Assembly (NCBI GenBank): GCA_035934535.1
Contig: DASYXS010000020.1
Coordinates: 1-64,000, forward strand
Origin: DASSJF01 sp035934535
GTDB taxonomy: Bacteria > Sysuimicrobiota > Sysuimicrobiia > Sysuimicrobiales > Segetimicrobiaceae
DNA: 64,000 bases
Direction: 5' to 3'
The position numbers and the translations under genes were made by a program. This document shows positions 42,355 to 50,263 of this stretch, one piece after another (position 1 is the first letter of the stretch; every line of letters begins with the position of its first letter). The notes beneath the pieces are model-generated. The model was not told where the DNA came from. It did not search any database and saw nothing but the letters and a program-made list of their open reading frames with translations.

Positions 42355-42792
42355 TTAGGGTCTGTATCCGGCAGGCCACACGATAAACGTACCGACCTGG
42401 CCGAGCGACGCGTGATTGTACTGCTCGCACAAGAAGTTGAACTGTCCGGGCGTCTGCGGCACGAACGTCACGTCGGCGGTCTTGCCGTTATCGACCAGGA
42501 CGTATTTCCAGCCGTCGCCTTTCGCCACGCCTTGTTGCGCGTCGCCGGTCACGGTGTAGTTCAGGCTTTGAAAGAACGGGGACGCGATGCTGTGCACCCG
42601 GCCCGGATGGGTCTTGTCGTCGTTGGTGACTCGTAGCGTGATTCGATCGCCGACGTTCATCGTGACGACGCTGGGGTCGTACTTGAACGATACCATCGAG
42701 ATGTTGATGGTTCGAGCCGGCGGGGTCTGTGCCGATGTCACGAAGCTGGAGCCAGTCAGCAGCGTCGCCGCGAGAACCGTTGCCGCCGTCAA
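42355..42792 (-). CDS. Secreted cupredoxin-like copper protein
   Basis: 145-residue protein with an N-terminal export signal (TAATVLAATLLTGSSFVTSAQ) and a cupredoxin beta-barrel: ISMVSFKYDPSVVTMNVGDRITLRVTNDD, RVHSIASP (His ligand), and the C-terminal ligand loop FLCEQYNHASLGQVG with Cys and His. Plastocyanin-type proteins use Cys-x4-His-x4-Met; here the Met position appears to be Leu or Gln, as in some type 1 or CuA-like variants. Predicted role is extracytoplasmic electron transfer or copper binding. The TTG start is the shortest choice. A CTG at 42804, six bases after GGAGGG, gives a better positively charged signal peptide. Confidence 0.82.
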   Translation of the reverse strand: MTAATVLAATLLTGSSFVTSAQTPPARTINISMVSFKYDPSVVTMNVGDRITLRVTNDDKTHPGRVHSIASPFFQSLNYTVTGDAQQGVAKGDGWKYVLVDNGKTADVTFVPQTPGQFNFLCEQYNHASLGQVGTFIVWPAGYRP

Positions 42793-42890
42793 CCGGATTG
42801 TCAGGCGAATCCCTCCCCTGTCGCGTCGCTGGCCTGATCATAGCACCATCCGGAGAGGAATCCAGTGCGCACCTCGAAAAGTGGCGGCGC

Positions 42891-44795
42891 ATGAGTGATC
42901 GGACCCCGGCACCCTCGGCCGTCGAGCCGGTTGAGGATCTCCTACGCCGCGTGCCGTTTTTTCGGGATCTCGACCGCATTGAGGCTGCCCGGCTGGTCGG
43001 CGCGCTGGAAAAGGCTTACTTTACCGCCGGCACGCTGATCTTCTCCGAAGGCGCGGAGGCCGACTCACTGTTCTTGCTCGAGGCCGGCAAGGTTCAGGTT
43101 TCCGTCGCGGCCGAAGGCGGCGAGCGGTCCGTGGCGGTTCTCGAGGCCCCTGGATACTTCGGCGAACTCGGCCTGCTCCTCGCGCGTCGCACCGGCTCCG
43201 TGCGTGCGCTGACCGACGTTGAGACATGGACGCTCCCTCGCCACCGGTTCAACCAGGTGGTCCGCGAGCGCGGGGCCGTAGGCGTGGCCGTGGCCGCGTC
43301 TCTGGCCCGGTTGATCGAAGACCGTTCCCGCGAGCACGCGGGGGGCACGGCCGTGGCGCGGGCACCGGCCGCCCCCGCGGCGGCGCCGGAAGCGGCATGG
43401 CCCCGCCCGTGGCGCATCGCCGCGGCCGCGGCGCCCGTACTCCTGCCCCTCGCCTTGTGGCTGGTCCCGCCCCCGGCCGGCCTGACCACTCGCGGGTGGC
43501 ACGTCGGACTCATCGTCCTCGGGGCGGCGCTCGGTTGGCTGCTCCAACCGGTGCCCGATTTCGTGATCGGCCTGGCGATGACGACGGCCTGGGGACTGAC
43601 CGGACTCGTCCCCATCACGCTCGCGTTTGCCGGATTTGCCAGCCCGACATGGGTCCTCGCGTTCGGGGCGATCGGCCTCGCCGCCGCCATGGCGCGCTCG
43701 GGGCTCCTGTTCAGGTTCGCACTCCTGCTCCTCAGAACCTTACCGGCCACGCACACCGGTCAACTCTTCGCGCTGTTGATCGGCGGCGTATTGACGACCC
43801 CGCTGGTACCCGCGGTGAACGCCCGGATTTCTTCCGCAAGCGGGCTCGCGCGCGAAGTGGCGCAGGCCCTGGGATACGGTGAGCGGAGCCGCGCGAGCGC
43901 CGGCCTCGCGTTTGCGGGATTCATCGGCAATTCGACCTTCAGCAGCGTCTTTCTCACGGGGCTGGCGACCAACTTCTTTCTGCTCGGCCTCCTGCCGGCG
44001 GCCGAGCGGGCGCGCGCCGACTGGCTCTCGTGGCTTGCGGACGCCGCCCCGGTCGGGCTCCTGGTATTTGTCGGGGCGCTGGCGGCCCTGCTGTTCTTCT
44101 TTCGCCCCGAGCGCGCCTCAACGATCGCACCGGAGGCATTGCGGCGGCAGCGGCGAGTCTTGGGGGCGCTTTCGAAACACGAGATCGTGACGATCGTGGC
44201 AGTCGCCGTCTTCCTCGCCGGGATGCTGCTCGAGCCGGTGCTCCGCATCGACCCGGCCTGGCTGGCGACGACCGCGCTCGTCATCGTCCTGGCCGGTGGC
44301 GTCCTCGATTCGGCGACCTTTCGCAGCGGGATACAGTGGGGATTTCTCATCCTCTTCGGGCTCCTGGTCGGTTCCGGGGCGGTATTCCGCACCGTCGGGA
44401 TCGACCGGTGGATCGCGCGGGAGCTGGCGCCGCTCGTGTACCTCGCGGGACAACCGGCCGTCCTGGTGGCGGTGCTCGGCGCGCTCATCGCGGCCTGCCG
44501 CTTGGTGCTGCCCCGCGTCCCGGCAAATTTTCTGCTGATCCTGGCCTTGCTGCCGGTCGCCCCGCAGTTGCGGCTCTCCCCTTGGCTCGTCGGTTTCATC
44601 GTGCTCACGGTGGGCAACACGTGGCTGTTCCCCGGCCTCAGCGATTTCTACATCGTGATGAGGGAGAACACCAGAGGCGAGATGTTTACCGACCGCGACG
44701 GGCTCCGGGTCGGCGTGCTGGTGACGATGTTGGTCTTGATGGCAATTACGGCCGCTGTACCGTACTGGCGGGCGATCGGGCTGATCACCCGGTGA
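42891..44795 (+). CDS. Cyclic-nucleotide-binding domain fused to an SLC13/DASS-type transporter
   Basis: 634-residue fusion. Residues ~14-135 form a CRP-type cyclic-nucleotide-binding domain: LIFSEGAEADSLFLLEAGKVQV, then the phosphate-binding cassette GYFGELGLLLARRTGSVRAL, which keeps the Glu and Arg that hold cyclic nucleotide phosphate and ribose. An Ala/Pro linker (~153-175) leads to a ~450-residue membrane domain with about 12 helices resembling SLC13 dicarboxylate/sulphate symporters, with the GFIGNSTFSSVFLTGLATNFFLLGLLP and PRVPANFLLILALLP signature-like segments. It suggests transport gated by cAMP/cGMP. The nearby receiver-cyclase gene could supply that signal (inference). The ATG has only a weak ribosome-binding site. 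Confidence 0.85.
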   Translation: MSDRTPAPSAVEPVEDLLRRVPFFRDLDRIEAARLVGALEKAYFTAGTLIFSEGAEADSLFLLEAGKVQVSVAAEGGERSVAVLEAPGYFGELGLLLARRTGSVRALTDVETWTLPRHRFNQVVRERGAVGVAVAASLARLIEDRSREHAGGTAVARAPAAPAAAPEAAWPRPWRIAAAAAPVLLPLALWLVPPPAGLTTRGWHVGLIVLGAALGWLLQPVPDFVIGLAMTTAWGLTGLVPITLAFAGFASPTWVLAFGAIGLAAAMARSGLLFRFALLLLRTLPATHTGQLFALLIGGVLTTPLVPAVNARISSASGLAREVAQALGYGERSRASAGLAFAGFIGNSTFSSVFLTGLATNFFLLGLLPAAERARADWLSWLADAAPVGLLVFVGALAALLFFFRPERASTIAPEALRRQRRVLGALSKHEIVTIVAVAVFLAGMLLEPVLRIDPAWLATTALVIVLAGGVLDSATFRSGIQWGFLILFGLLVGSGAVFRTVGIDRWIARELAPLVYLAGQPAVLVAVLGALIAACRLVLPRVPANFLLILALLPVAPQLRLSPWLVGFIVLTVGNTWLFPGLSDFYIVMRENTRGEMFTDRDGLRVGVLVTMLVLMAITAAVPYWRAIGLITR

Positions 44796-44805
44796 CACCG
44801 GACGA

Positions 44806-44819
44806 GGCCCGTTCGGGCC
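44806..44819. terminator. Possible bidirectional terminator hairpin between convergent genes
   Basis: GGCCCG, TT, CGGGCC forms a tight GC hairpin in the 30-base gap between the transporter fusion and the convergent coiled-coil gene. There is no clear U-run on either strand, so termination may need other factors. Confidence 0.4.
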
Positions 44820-44825
44820 GGGGCG

Positions 44826-45350
44826 TCAGGCGGTGCGGTGGGCCGGCCGGCGCGCGGGGCGCACGCCGAACATCCTCTGCCACGGAACCCAGAACGCCTC
44901 CTTGGGCGGCGGTGGCACCGCCGGGCCAAGAAGATCTCTCCCGGTCATCAGCGAGACCAAGGCGTCGCCGATCATCTCTTCGAGTACGGCGGATGCAGCC
45001 TCGTCAAATTCCTGATCGGTCGCGTAGGCGGCGCGTCGAATCCCGCTGTGCAGGTGCGCCGCGACGTCCCAACGCTCCTCCGTCAAGCGCGCGACGAGCG
45101 AGTAGGACGATCCGGCACGAATGCGGAATCGGGCGGGGCCGATCTTCCGGTGAAGCTGAAGCAGGATGGGCTGTTCGGTCGACGCCACGAACGCCTGGGC
45201 GACGTCGAAGCAATGGGCCGCGAGGCGTTCCACCCGCTCCTCGAGCTCTTGGAGCTTCGCTTCGCGCTGGGCCAAAAACCGAGCGCGCTCCTGGAGCTCG
45301 CTCTCCAGCTCCTCCACCCTCTTGCGGAGATGCTCACTTGCGACGCCCAC
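44826..45350 (-). CDS. Coiled-coil protein of unknown function
   Basis: 174-residue protein, not recognised. Residues ~5-48 (EHLRKRVEELESELQERARFLAQREAKLQELEERVERLAAH) form a strong coiled coil; the middle (LQLHRKIGPARFRIRAGSSYSLVARL) looks globular; the C-terminus is proline-rich (PAVPPPPKEAFWVPWQRMFGVRPARR). No signal or membrane segment. It may bind a partner through its coiled coil. It is convergent with the transporter fusion and divergent from the histidine kinase gene 190 bases away. Confidence 0.6.
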   Translation of the reverse strand: MGVASEHLRKRVEELESELQERARFLAQREAKLQELEERVERLAAHCFDVAQAFVASTEQPILLQLHRKIGPARFRIRAGSSYSLVARLTEERWDVAAHLHSGIRRAAYATDQEFDEAASAVLEEMIGDALVSLMTGRDLLGPAVPPPPKEAFWVPWQRMFGVRPARRPAHRTA

Positions 45351-45539
45351 CGGGTCCCCCCCGTATCGGCCTTGTCATGCGAGCATCAAACACTCTCTTA
45401 CCGTCCAATCTTACACTACGGCGTCTCCTCGGGCAAGGATTTTTGACGCCTCCCCAGAAAATGACGGCAGGTTTGCCGGGGTGATGCGGCGCGTTCACCG
45501 CTCCTTGAGGGGGGACGGGGCACAGGGCCCTCTGGGTAT

Positions 45540-47147
45540 ATGAGTTTGCAGGTCAAGCTCGTCCTCCTGTTCTTGTTCCTCGAGGACTTCATTTTTGGCG
45601 TCTTCCTGTTCCTCGTGCGGCGCGGGACGTTGGTGCAGCAGAGCACCGTGTGGACCGGCCTGCTGCTCTCCGCCGTCGGGGTGGGCCTCGCGGCGTGGCT
45701 GGCGCGCGGGCTCGTTCAGCCCCTCCGCAGCCTGGTCGGCGCGGCCCGGAAGATCGCGCAGGGCGACCTCGACGTGCGTCTGCAGGTTACGACGAAGGAC
45801 GAGGTGGGGCTCCTCGCGGACGCGTTCAACCGCATGGCCGCCAGCCTCAAGGCCACCGTCGAAGCCCTGAACCGCAAGGTCCGCGAATCGCAGACGCTGT
45901 ACGAGATCAGCCGCGAGGTCAACGGGCAGGTGGCCTATGAGCCGACCCTCGATCTCATCGCGGAGCAGGCGCAGCATCTGCTCGGGGCCGACGCGGGGCT
46001 GGTCGCCCTTCGCCAGGGCGAGACCGACGTGTTCACCACCCAGGCCGTGAGCGGCCACATCGCCGACAGTTTTGCGGGCACGCACTTCACGCTGAACGGA
46101 TCTCTCGGCGAGCGCGTCTTGAGTTTCGGGACCCCGGCCGCCGCGGACGGCGATGCCGGCCGCACCCACCCTCACCCGGAAGCCGCGCTGCCATCGGTGC
46201 TCGGCGTGCCCCTTCGGGTCCACGATCGCGTGATCGGCGTGTTGTACGCGGCCAGCCGGGAGCCCGACAAATTCGACGTCGACGCCGAGCGGCTGCTCGC
46301 CGCGCTCGGCGACCAGGCCGCCATCGCCATCGAAACCGCCCGGCTGCACGACGATGTGAAGGCCTACGCGCGGGAACTCGAAGCCATGGTGGCGCTGCGA
46401 ACGCGCGAGCTCAAAGATCTGAACGACCAGCTGACGGAAGCATCGCAGCACAAGTCCCAGTTCCTGGCGAACATGAGCCACGAGCTGCGCACCCCGTTGA
46501 ACGCGATTCTGGGGTATACGGAGTTGATCCTGGATGACATCTACGGCGCCGTTCCGGACAAAATCCGGGACGTCTTGGGGCGCATGCAGCTGAGCGGCCG
46601 TCATCTCCTCCGGCTGATCAACGACGTGCTCGATCTCTCCAAAATCGAGGCCGGCCGGGCCTCGCTGTCGCTCGGCGATTACTCGATGCGGGCCGTCGTC
46701 CAGACGGTCTTCACCGCGGTCGAGTCCCTGGCCAAGGAGAAGAAGATCGCGCTCACGGTCTCCCTGCCGAACGATTTGCCCCCGGGCCGGGGGGACGAGC
46801 GGCGCATCACTCAGGTTTTGTTGAACCTGGTCGGCAACGCCATCAAATTCACGGAGACGGGCGAGGTGCGTATCGAAGCGTCCGCGCGCGACGCGGAGTT
46901 CCAGGTCACGGTCGCGGACTCCGGCCCCGGCATCGCGGAAGCCGACCGCCAGCGGGTGTTCGAGGAGTTCCAGCAGGTGGACAACACCAGCACCCGCAAC
47001 AAGGGCGGCGCCGGGCTCGGCCTCGCCATTGCGAAGCGGATCGTGGAGTGGCACGGCGGGCGGATCTGGGTCACGTCACGGCTCGGCGAAGGGTCGACGT
47101 TCGGATTCACCCTGCCGATTCGCGTCGAGACGGCCGGTGCGGCGTGA
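45540..47147 (+). CDS. Membrane sensor histidine kinase (HAMP-GAF-HisKA-HATPase)
   Basis: 535-residue kinase. Two membrane helices (~6-26 and 38-58) are separated by only a ~12-residue outside loop, so it senses inside the membrane or through the cytosolic GAF domain. HAMP (~58-110), GAF (~125-270), a coiled-coil linker, HisKA with the phospho-acceptor His314 in FLANMSHELRTPLNAILGYTELI, and HATPase_c with N-box NLVGNAIKFT, G1 DSGPGI and G2 GGAGLGLAI follow. Its TGA overlaps the ATG of the receiver-only gene by one base, so kinase and receiver are coupled. It heads a phosphorelay-cyclase unit. Confidence 0.93.
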   Translation: MSLQVKLVLLFLFLEDFIFGVFLFLVRRGTLVQQSTVWTGLLLSAVGVGLAAWLARGLVQPLRSLVGAARKIAQGDLDVRLQVTTKDEVGLLADAFNRMAASLKATVEALNRKVRESQTLYEISREVNGQVAYEPTLDLIAEQAQHLLGADAGLVALRQGETDVFTTQAVSGHIADSFAGTHFTLNGSLGERVLSFGTPAAADGDAGRTHPHPEAALPSVLGVPLRVHDRVIGVLYAASREPDKFDVDAERLLAALGDQAAIAIETARLHDDVKAYARELEAMVALRTRELKDLNDQLTEASQHKSQFLANMSHELRTPLNAILGYTELILDDIYGAVPDKIRDVLGRMQLSGRHLLRLINDVLDLSKIEAGRASLSLGDYSMRAVVQTVFTAVESLAKEKKIALTVSLPNDLPPGRGDERRITQVLLNLVGNAIKFTETGEVRIEASARDAEFQVTVADSGPGIAEADRQRVFEEFQQVDNTSTRNKGGAGLGLAIAKRIVEWHGGRIWVTSRLGEGSTFGFTLPIRVETAGAA

Positions 47148-47512
47148 TGGGCGGGCGCATTCTGGTCACCGAGGACAACGAAGACAACCGGCGCACCATG
47201 CACGATCTCCTCGTCAGCGCCGGGTACGAGGTGTACGAGGCGCTGACGGGCGCCGAGGGCGTCAGCATGGCCGGGGCCCAGCGTCCCGATCTGATCCTCA
47301 TGGACATCCAGCTGCCTGTCTTCGACGGGTACGAGGCGACGCGGCGGATCAAAGCCGATCCGGCGCTCCGCGGCATTCCGATCATCGCGGTCACCTCGTA
47401 TGCGCTCGGCGGCGACGAGGTGAAGGCGCGCGAGGCGGGCTGCGACGGCTATGTGGCCAAGCCCTTCAGTCCGCGCCAGCTGCTGGCCAAGGTTCGCGAG
47501 TACCTCCCCTGA
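47147..47512 (+). CDS. Single-domain response regulator (receiver only)
   Basis: 121-residue CheY/Spo0F-like receiver. The acidic pair Glu9-Asp10, phospho-acceptor Asp53 (LILMDIQLP), the Thr in IIAVTSYA and Lys105 (YVAKPF) are present. There is no output domain, so it acts as a phosphate shuttle or sink, or binds a partner. It is translated from TGATG coupled to the kinase, and the receiver-cyclase gene begins 18 bases after it. A three-protein relay is therefore likely. Confidence 0.92.
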   Translation: MGGRILVTEDNEDNRRTMHDLLVSAGYEVYEALTGAEGVSMAGAQRPDLILMDIQLPVFDGYEATRRIKADPALRGIPIIAVTSYALGGDEVKAREAGCDGYVAKPFSPRQLLAKVREYLP

Positions 47513-47530
47513 CCGCGCCGGAAGGCCGCC

Positions 47531-48655
47531 GTGAGAACGCCGCCGCTTATCTTGATCGCCGACGATAACCCGATGAACGTGGACGTCCTGCAGGCCCGGC
47601 TGGCGGCCCATGACTACGAGCTGGTGACCGCCGCGGACGGTGAGCAGGCGCTCGCGGCGGCGCGCGAGCACCTTCCGGACCTGATTTTGCTGGACGTGGA
47701 CATGCCCAAGATGGACGGCCTCGAGGTGTGCCGCCGGCTGCGCGGAGACGATACCCTGCCGTTCATGCCGATCATCATGGTCACCGCCAAGGCCGACTCC
47801 GCCGACGTCGTCGCCGGGCTGGACGCCGGCAGCGACGAGTATCTCACCAAGCCGTTCGACGGAGCCGCCTTGGTGGCCCGGGTCAAGTCGATGCTGCGGA
47901 TCAAAGCGCTGCACGACACCGTGCAGGCGCAGGCGGCGCAGCTGAGCGAGTGGAACCGGACCTTGGAGCAGCGGGTCGCCGCGCAGGTGAGCGAGATCGA
48001 GCGGATGAACGGCCTCCGGCGCTTTCTGTCCCCCCAGATCGCGGAGGTCATTCTCTCCGCCGGGACCGACAAGATCCTCGAGAGCCACCGGCGCGAGATC
48101 ACCGTCGCCTTCTGCGATCTCCGCGGCTTCACGACGTTTTCGGAGACCGCGGAGCCCGAAGAGCTGATGGGCGTTCTCCACGAGTACCACCGCGTTCTCG
48201 GCGAGGAGATCTTCCGCTTCGAGGGGACGCTGGAGCGCTTCGCGGGGGACGGTCTCATGATCTTTTTCAACGATCCCGTGCCGTGTCCGGATCCCGCGCT
48301 GCGGGCCGTCCGTATGGCCGTCGAGATGCGGACCCGCGTGACGGCGCTCGCCGGCGCGTGGCGCAAGCGCGGCCACCAGCTGGGGTTCGGCATGGGCATC
48401 GCGCTTGGCTACGCAACCCTCGGGCGGATCGGGTTTGTGGGACGGTCCGACTACGGCGCGATCGGCACCGTCACGAACCTCGCCGCCCGGCTGTGCAGCG
48501 AAGCCGAGGCCGGCCAGATCCTCATCAGCCAGCGCGTCCACACGATGATCGAAGACGCGGTGGAGGCGGAGCCGTTGGGCGACCTGACGCTCAAAGGATT
48601 GTCCAGGCCGGTCAGCGTCTTCAACGTGCTTCGTCTTCGGGAGACGGCCGGCTGA
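47531..48655 (+). CDS. Response regulator with class III nucleotidyl cyclase output
   Basis: 374-residue protein. The receiver (1-120) has DDN near residue 11, phospho-acceptor Asp55 (LILLDVDMP) and Lys107 (YLTKPF). An amphipathic helix or coiled coil (~123-165) leads to an adenylate/guanylate cyclase domain (~185-370). Both metal aspartates are present, Asp196 (VAFCDLRGFTTF) and Asp240 (ERFAGDGLMIFF). The transition-state residues Asn316 and Arg320 (VTNLAARL) are also present, so it should be catalytically active. The purine-selecting positions do not allow a firm cAMP versus cGMP call. GTG start; it is the last gene of the kinase unit, and its product could signal to the cyclic-nucleotide-binding transporter at 42.9 kb. 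Confidence 0.92.
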   Translation: MRTPPLILIADDNPMNVDVLQARLAAHDYELVTAADGEQALAAAREHLPDLILLDVDMPKMDGLEVCRRLRGDDTLPFMPIIMVTAKADSADVVAGLDAGSDEYLTKPFDGAALVARVKSMLRIKALHDTVQAQAAQLSEWNRTLEQRVAAQVSEIERMNGLRRFLSPQIAEVILSAGTDKILESHRREITVAFCDLRGFTTFSETAEPEELMGVLHEYHRVLGEEIFRFEGTLERFAGDGLMIFFNDPVPCPDPALRAVRMAVEMRTRVTALAGAWRKRGHQLGFGMGIALGYATLGRIGFVGRSDYGAIGTVTNLAARLCSEAEAGQILISQRVHTMIEDAVEAEPLGDLTLKGLSRPVSVFNVLRLRETAG

Positions 48656-48662
48656 CCCTGCC

Positions 48663-49496
48663 TCAGAAACTCGCGCCGACCGCGATGAACGGGCCCTCCC
48701 ACTGGGTGTGGCACGGACAGATGGCAACGCCCGAGATGCGCAGGTCATTCTGAATCTCCCGAACGAACCGGTAACCGACCTCGACGTTCCAGCGCGCTGC
48801 CGACGTGTAGCGCACGCTGGCCTGCGCGTCCCAGCCGGTGCCGGTGGCGGTGGCCGACTGCGTGCTGCCGTTGACCGGCCCGGATACCGTCGTGCTGACC
48901 GATGGCGCATAGGCGACCCCGGCGTTGAGCCACCATCCCGACTGGAACGGGTAGGAAAAGTCAAACCCGACGCGCGGGCCGGTGCTGTCCGCGGTGAGCG
49001 ACGCGGATCCGAGGCCGAGGAGGTTCCCGGCGTACAGGCTTCCCTTCGCCTCGCCGTAGCCGATGAACGCTCGGAAGGTCACGGGCAGTAAAGGGTTCTC
49101 CGGAAGGGGACGCTGCACCAAGTATGATACGTCGGCGCTCCAGATGGTGTCGGTGCCGCCGAGCGACAGTCCAACCGGGGCCGCACCGGCAAACGCCCAA
49201 TTTCCCTCGCTGCCGGTGACCCCGTTGAGATGGACTCCCCAGTGCGACCGCGTGTCCGCCCGGAAATCAATTCCGTACAGTTGCGAAGTCCACGTGTCCA
49301 GGTTGCCGCCGCCCGGCGCGGAGAAAAATTCCGAGGATGACGCCCAATACACACCTTGGATCGTGTACGTCACCGGCGAGACCCTGGTGTTGATCGGCAC
49401 GGTGTACGTCACCGACGATTGCGCGGAGACCGGGACCGGAGCCGCACAGAGGGCGAGAACGACGCCGATGACGAGAGGGAGCGATGCCCCCCTCAT
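48663..49496 (-). CDS. Outer-membrane-like beta-barrel protein
   Basis: 277-residue protein with a signal peptide (MRGASLPLVIGVVLALCAAPVPVSAQ) and mature sequence of alternating beta strands. Its C-terminal aromatic residue (FIAVGASF) matches the beta-signal of outer-membrane proteins. ATG at 49496 with GAGAGGA six bases upstream is chosen; the longer frame to 50096 is antisense to other genes. Function unknown. It is convergent with the receiver-cyclase gene. Upstream (49500-49811) lie the 14-bp palindrome and one copy of the 27-bp repeat. Confidence 0.75.
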   Translation of the reverse strand: MRGASLPLVIGVVLALCAAPVPVSAQSSVTYTVPINTRVSPVTYTIQGVYWASSSEFFSAPGGGNLDTWTSQLYGIDFRADTRSHWGVHLNGVTGSEGNWAFAGAAPVGLSLGGTDTIWSADVSYLVQRPLPENPLLPVTFRAFIGYGEAKGSLYAGNLLGLGSASLTADSTGPRVGFDFSYPFQSGWWLNAGVAYAPSVSTTVSGPVNGSTQSATATGTGWDAQASVRYTSAARWNVEVGYRFVREIQNDLRISGVAICPCHTQWEGPFIAVGASF

Positions 49497-49637
49497 GGAC
49501 GTCCTCTCAGGCCACGCGATGACACCATGGCAGGAAGTTTCGCGGTTCCTCAATTTCGCACCTCCGCACGGACGAGCTGAACGGCCTGAGAGGCCGCGCC
49601 TGTGCGCCATCGCGGGCGGGTCGAAGCGCCTGAAATC

Positions 49638-49664
49638 AATGCCGCGCGGTCCCTCGGGTTCCCT
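49638..49664. repeat. 27-bp dispersed element, copy A
   Basis: It matches the element at 56023-56049 at 25 of 27 positions (both differences C/T). Both copies lie 105-142 bases upstream of a minus-strand gene start (here the beta-barrel gene). On the minus strand the shared core is AGGGAACCCGAGG. On the plus strand it reads as MPRG-x-SGSL followed, after unlike DNA, by SRFG in both copies. Nature unknown. Confidence 0.55.
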
Positions 49665-49706
49665 GCTGCGACGCCGCAGGCCGGCGTCCGAAAGTCGGTT
49701 CGGCGG

Positions 49707-49720
49707 GGCATCATGATGCC
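49707..49720. promoter_or_regulatory. 14-bp perfect palindrome in a divergent intergenic region
   Basis: GGCATCATGATGCC is an exact inverted repeat between the beta-barrel gene (minus) and a small membrane-protein gene (plus). A regulator operator is plausible. The rest of the 315-base gap (49497-49811) has no gene that I can support. Confidence 0.45.
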
Positions 49721-49811
49721 GAGGCCCTGAGTCGCCCGGGTCCGGCGCGACGCGAGTTCCTCGTTGCGGCGCCGCGGCCGGATCGGGCAGGACCCGCGAC
49801 GGAGGGGGAAC

Positions 49812-50153
49812 ATGCGCGCACGCCCGCTGTCCGTGCTCGTGATCGCGATCCTGCTCATCGTCAGCATCTTGGGCCTGGGCATCGCGGAGGCTCAACTGGA
49901 CACCGGTGAGTCGTACTGGGGCGAGCACATGATAAACGGGATCTTCCATCTGTGGCCGGCCGTGGTGATCGCAATCCTCATCGGACTCTTGGCCGGCGGG
50001 ATGTTCGGACTGTACGAATTGGATGCCGCGACCATGCTGTTCTTGCTGGCGGCCTCGGCCTTTCTCGCCTACCATTTCTATTGGCAACCGGCCCACCCGG
50101 CCTCGGTGCTGTCTCCGGATTCCGGTCGTCTAAGATCGCCGCGGGCCGGGTAG
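49812..50153 (+). CDS. Small multi-pass membrane protein of unknown function
   Basis: 113 residues from ATG 49812, which follows GGAGGGGGAAC. Hydrophobic segments near 5-25 (LSVLVIAILLIVSILGLGIA, possibly a signal anchor), 42-65 (LWPAVVIAILIGLLAGGMFGLYEL) and 68-86 suggest three helices. There is a short loop with QLDTGESYWGEHMINGIFH. No family recognised. It precedes the GAF/HD-GYP gene on the same strand. Confidence 0.65.
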   Translation: MRARPLSVLVIAILLIVSILGLGIAEAQLDTGESYWGEHMINGIFHLWPAVVIAILIGLLAGGMFGLYELDAATMLFLLAASAFLAYHFYWQPAHPASVLSPDSGRLRSPRAG

Positions 50154-50263
50154 CACACAACTTAGCGAGAGGCCGGCTCCACCTCAAACGCGCGGGATGA
50201 AGCGCGCCGCCCGCCGGCGCCGCGCCGACCCGACGGACTGATTCCTACGGACGAGCTGCGGGC

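Noticed and set aside
46811..48964. 717-residue open frame on the minus strand, and similarly long antisense frames elsewhere (for example 448-1887, 36530-38182 and 54268-55962 on plus)
   Set aside because: They are antisense to genes with clear family motifs and consist of the Arg/Ala/Gly/Pro-rich low-complexity translation expected from shadow frames in very GC-rich DNA.
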